Shown here one piece after another: positions 7,901 through 9,141 of a stretch of DNA of 9,141 bases (position 1 is the stretch's first letter; each line of letters opens with the position of its first letter). The stretch spans positions 1 to 9,141 of the forward strand of contig JALSRY010000575.1 of assembly GCA_026984555.1 (NCBI GenBank). The letters run 5' to 3'. This DNA is from Phycisphaerae bacterium. Lineage in GTDB: Bacteria; Planctomycetota; Phycisphaerae; UBA1845; Fen-1342. The translations under genes were made by a program, and so were the position numbers. The notes under the pieces are model-generated. The model did no database searches. It saw only the letters and a program-made list of their open reading frames with translations, and had not been told where the DNA came from.

Positions 7901-7959
7901 GCGTTGCCCGCTGACGACGCCACATCGCCGATACCTTGTGCCAACCCTTGCAGCGACAT
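4933..7959 (-). CDS. Large LysM / coiled-coil / peptidoglycan-binding protein of a VgrG cassette
   Basis: A 1008-residue protein. Layout: an Ala/Gln-rich helical region (about 1-130); a LysM-like domain (about 139-193, W-M-T-V-A-E-G-D-W-L-G-R-L-A...I-L-E-P-G-D-R-V-F-I-P); a beta-sandwich of transthyretin/CNA-B-like look (about 209-271, with G-V-T-D-A-Q-G); a short globular stretch (about 272-320); roughly 600 residues of almost pure Ala/Gln/Glu/Arg/Asp helix with few aromatics (about 320-930); and a C-terminal peptidoglycan-binding type 1 domain (about 936-1008, I-G-H-L-D-P-x-N-E-V-S-G-V-I-G-R-L-N-N-L-G-F to the final Cys). LysM plus this C-terminal domain is a known companion of VgrG in several phyla, normally far shorter. 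No catalytic motif is seen. No signal peptide is seen, as expected for a tip-loaded protein. The ATG at 7959 lies 2 bases after the vgrG stop and has GGAG (7972-7969) 9 bases upstream; a TTG at 7974 would add 5 residues. Toxin, adaptor or stalk roles are all open. Confidence 0.85.
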   Translation of the reverse strand: MSLQGLAQGIGDVASSAGNAAQAAADQAQAAKQRVGAAIAEKMQEVAAVEAQVRGYYSRARDAIFGAAEQAQQAAGRAQELAGQASDALDQGMAQAGQALGQARSALDQAGATAAGLAAGLGPAAEAAAGALGGRPGQWMTVAEGDWLGRLADEHGLPGWEKIWNHPANAELRQRRIHPHILEPGDRVFIPPIENKLEQGATEMRHRFRKPVPRPKLRLKLEDADKHPLPGLSYAIVLRDRVLTGVTDAQGMLEHEIPFEAEVGAFRFQGPEQNSIRFLQRALVAPQLGTEYNTLRAFFQNPLDPQFGADLRKKCKELVAGIGGMLQGRLDGLVEKGTRLVDYCQQHADAILDQVAKAEGVARDRIEQTAKQAAGAVDQAADRAQGMVGQAQQGVDDVSQRLAQLEQQARQQAAQAQQQASGMISQVQSRANQSIAEYESQVNQLVQQAIAAEQQARAGVGRAADQARGAVDAAVAQGQQAAQGVEQRVQAAVAEAESRAQDGIRQGQQQAQALVDHAAAETRRYIDDLINRAVERGETWLRQRVQEIQARLRQQVAAAAEQARAQVDQARSQADRAADGAQATAREMLGETSRMMNESLRALGELAKQKARQLGIPADVIVDTLIQEGQRLLAEAEQKGSDAIAQARTEVDQQLDQAQQTAQQGVDDAEQSAQSAVDQEVRQAYQQIEAGASAAREASEQAGQAVGDAAAQANQRIADAGAAASSATSDAAHRATQAAAGASQAAQDAMGQAGDAATGIVDQAQAAADGVLDQVAAAREQAAQAAQQAGTAAHDQVNAAADAAQQGVQAAGQAVQDGVGRVSQLREQVTQQASAALEQASEGVGQARDQAQAAIGEAQDAASGAVDQVTQAREQASAAVQEGADQAREGLQQASSSAANAIADAQQQADGAIDSVFDAMGGLADQVPNWDDLLEELPLQIGHLDPANEVSGVIGRLNNLGFDAGAPAAYAGEYTRAAIRKFQMVEGLAQSGRVDAATLGRLIDRHGC

Positions 7960-7961
7960 TG

Positions 7962-9140
7962 CTAGCGTCTCCAACCTTCCTTGTCGAGCCGCGGGAAGTT
8001 GATCTCACAACTCCCCGGCTTGATCCCGTTGACCCGCGCCAGCCCGTGCGCATCGAGCCAACCGTACTTCTTGCGACCGTTCGGCAGCACCAACTCGTAA
8101 CGTTCGAATGGCACCGGCCGGCCCTCGTCGTCAACCAGTTCGATCTCGATCCACGACTGCTCTTGCTGCAGTTCCTGCTCTTCGTGCTCGACGGCGATAC
8201 GTTCGGTCTCGATCACTTCGTGCGTCGCCGGGGTCTGCTGGTACGTCACGTCGTGTCCGGGATCGCCCTTGTCGGCCTCCTCCGGCTGCTTGAGCGGCTC
8301 GGCAATCACGACGGGGACATGCACGCCCGGCGCACCACCACTATTGAGATTCAGCAGCGTGCCGTTGATCGACACCCCCGCCGGACTCAACACCACGAAG
8401 TTCCCCCCACACTTGAGCGTCACCCCCTGCGGCGACTCGATCACGAGCGCACCGCTGGCCTTGATACCGCAGTTCCCGCTGATCTCCTGGGTGAGGTTGC
8501 CGCTGATCTTCACCTTTTCGTTGCCGCTGACCTCCCGGCGAACGTTGCCCCCCACCTCCTCGAGCAGGTCGGTGTTGATCTTGCGATGCACCGCGTCCGC
8601 GACGTGCACAAACTGCTTCCCCCCGACCTCGAGATGGTGGGCCCCGCCCACCTTCTCCACGCGGGCATCCTCGCACCGCAGGTGCAGATCCTTCTGCGCG
8701 AAGATCATGATCTGCTCGTGGTCCTTCTTGTCCTCGAAGCGAATCTCGTTCGTGCCCCCGCCGTCCGGCGAGCTGTTCGTCTTGATGCAGCTCACCGTCT
8801 TCTTTTCCGGCAAGTTGTACGGGGGCATCTGGTCGTTGTTGTAGACGCGCCCGGTCACGATCGGGCGGTTCGGATCCCCCTCCAGGTATTCCACGACGAC
8901 CTCCTGCCCCACCCGCGGCAGGAACATCATCCCGTACTGCCCCCCCGCCGAGCCCTGGCTCACGCGGGTCCAACGCGAGCTGTTCTCGTCAAACCGGCCG
9001 TCACCGTCCCAGAAGTATTGCACCTTCACCCGCCCGTACTTGTCCGTGTACAACTCTTCGCCCTGGGGCCCCACCACCACCGCGGTCTGACTCCCGTGGA
9101 TGCGCGGCCGCGGCGTCTGGCGGGGCATGCGGTAGGGAAC
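7962..9140 (-). CDS. vgrG: Type VI secretion spike protein VgrG, C-terminal part (5' end beyond window)
   Basis: The frame is open to the right edge and 392 residues are visible. The region of about 6-110 is the gp5-like OB-fold and spike base (T-P-R-P-R-I-H-G-S-Q-T-A-V-V-V-G-P, Y-T-D-K-Y-G-R-V-K-V-Q, W-T-R-V-S-Q, F-L-P-R-V-G-Q-E-V-V-V-E-Y-L-E-G-D-P-N-R-P). Next come short repeated beta-helix segments (about 115-275; V-G-G, V-S-G-N, I-S-G-N) forming the needle. An acidic Gln/Glu-rich linker (about 280-328) leads to a C-terminal domain of about 65 residues (from Trp330, I-E-I-E-L-V-D-D-E-G-R-P-V-P) resembling a transthyretin/CNA-B-like sandwich. VgrG trimers form the puncturing spike at the end of the Hcp tube. 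The C-terminal domain is common in such VgrGs and probably docks cargo or the next protein. The missing 5' part would hold the gp27-like base. It starts the operon visible here and its stop nearly touches the next ATG. Confidence 0.95.
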   Translation of the reverse strand, partial: VPYRMPRQTPRPRIHGSQTAVVVGPQGEELYTDKYGRVKVQYFWDGDGRFDENSSRWTRVSQGSAGGQYGMMFLPRVGQEVVVEYLEGDPNRPIVTGRVYNNDQMPPYNLPEKKTVSCIKTNSSPDGGGTNEIRFEDKKDHEQIMIFAQKDLHLRCEDARVEKVGGAHHLEVGGKQFVHVADAVHRKINTDLLEEVGGNVRREVSGNEKVKISGNLTQEISGNCGIKASGALVIESPQGVTLKCGGNFVVLSPAGVSINGTLLNLNSGGAPGVHVPVVIAEPLKQPEEADKGDPGHDVTYQQTPATHEVIETERIAVEHEEQELQQEQSWIEIELVDDEGRPVPFERYELVLPNGRKKYGWLDAHGLARVNGIKPGSCEINFPRLDKEGWRR

Positions 9141-9141
9141 C

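Noticed and set aside
6347..8134. Minus-strand frame of 595 codons overlapping vgrG and the LysM gene
   Set aside because: It is out of frame with both supported genes and gives an Arg/Gly-rich translation without any family features.
4238..9141. A prophage tail spike module instead of T6SS
   Set aside because: The VgrG sequence pattern, the PAAR tip and the LysM companion are typical of T6SS clusters, and no phage tail, baseplate or lysis genes are visible. It cannot be fully excluded from this window alone.
1..9141. CRISPR arrays, tRNA genes, insertion sequences
   Set aside because: No spaced direct repeats, tRNA-like sequence, transposase frame or flanking terminal repeats were found on either strand by reading.

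Overview
The window is high-GC bacterial DNA, and the best guess for the source is a planctomycete or a close relative. This guess rests on the fusion of a TPR-like helical region to a TlpA-type thioredoxin domain, on an M24 peptidase-accB-accC gene order, and on a type VI secretion (T6SS) tip cassette of VgrG, LysM/peptidoglycan-binding protein and PAAR. It is an inference from gene content; there is no rRNA or other marker in the window.

Left part, plus strand (1-4201). The 3' part of a TlpA-like thioredoxin gene runs in from the left edge. Its reading frame is crossed by one in-frame TGA (644-646), exactly at the first cysteine of the W-C-G-P-C active site. The same frame then continues through the rest of a normal thioredoxin fold to a TAG at 959-961. 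A small hairpin follows the TGA at the right distance for a bacterial SECIS. The simplest reading is a selenoprotein with a W-Sec-G-P-C active site. After a 186-base gap comes an M24-family aminopeptidase (Xaa-Pro type, all five metal ligands present). Then come accB (biotin carboxyl carrier protein) and accC (biotin carboxylase), the carrier and ATP-dependent carboxylation half of acetyl-CoA carboxylase. The elongation factor P gene often found between the peptidase and accB in other bacteria is absent.

Right part, minus strand (9141 down to 4238). A tightly packed cassette is read toward accC: the C-terminal 392 residues of a VgrG spike protein (its 5' end lies past the right edge), a 1008-residue LysM/coiled-coil/peptidoglycan-binding protein starting 2 bases after the VgrG stop, and a PAAR tip protein whose fold is interrupted by an Ala/Ser-rich insertion of about 110 residues. 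VgrG and PAAR are the tip of a contractile injection device; the middle protein is probably tip-associated cargo or a structural adaptor. No recognisable toxin or immunity gene lies inside the window. The two blocks converge with only 36 bases between accC and the PAAR gene, and a 19-base hairpin sits in that gap.

The observations most worth following are the Sec-containing thioredoxin and the LysM...peptidoglycan-binding protein, whose two halves are separated by about 600 residues of Ala/Gln-rich helix.
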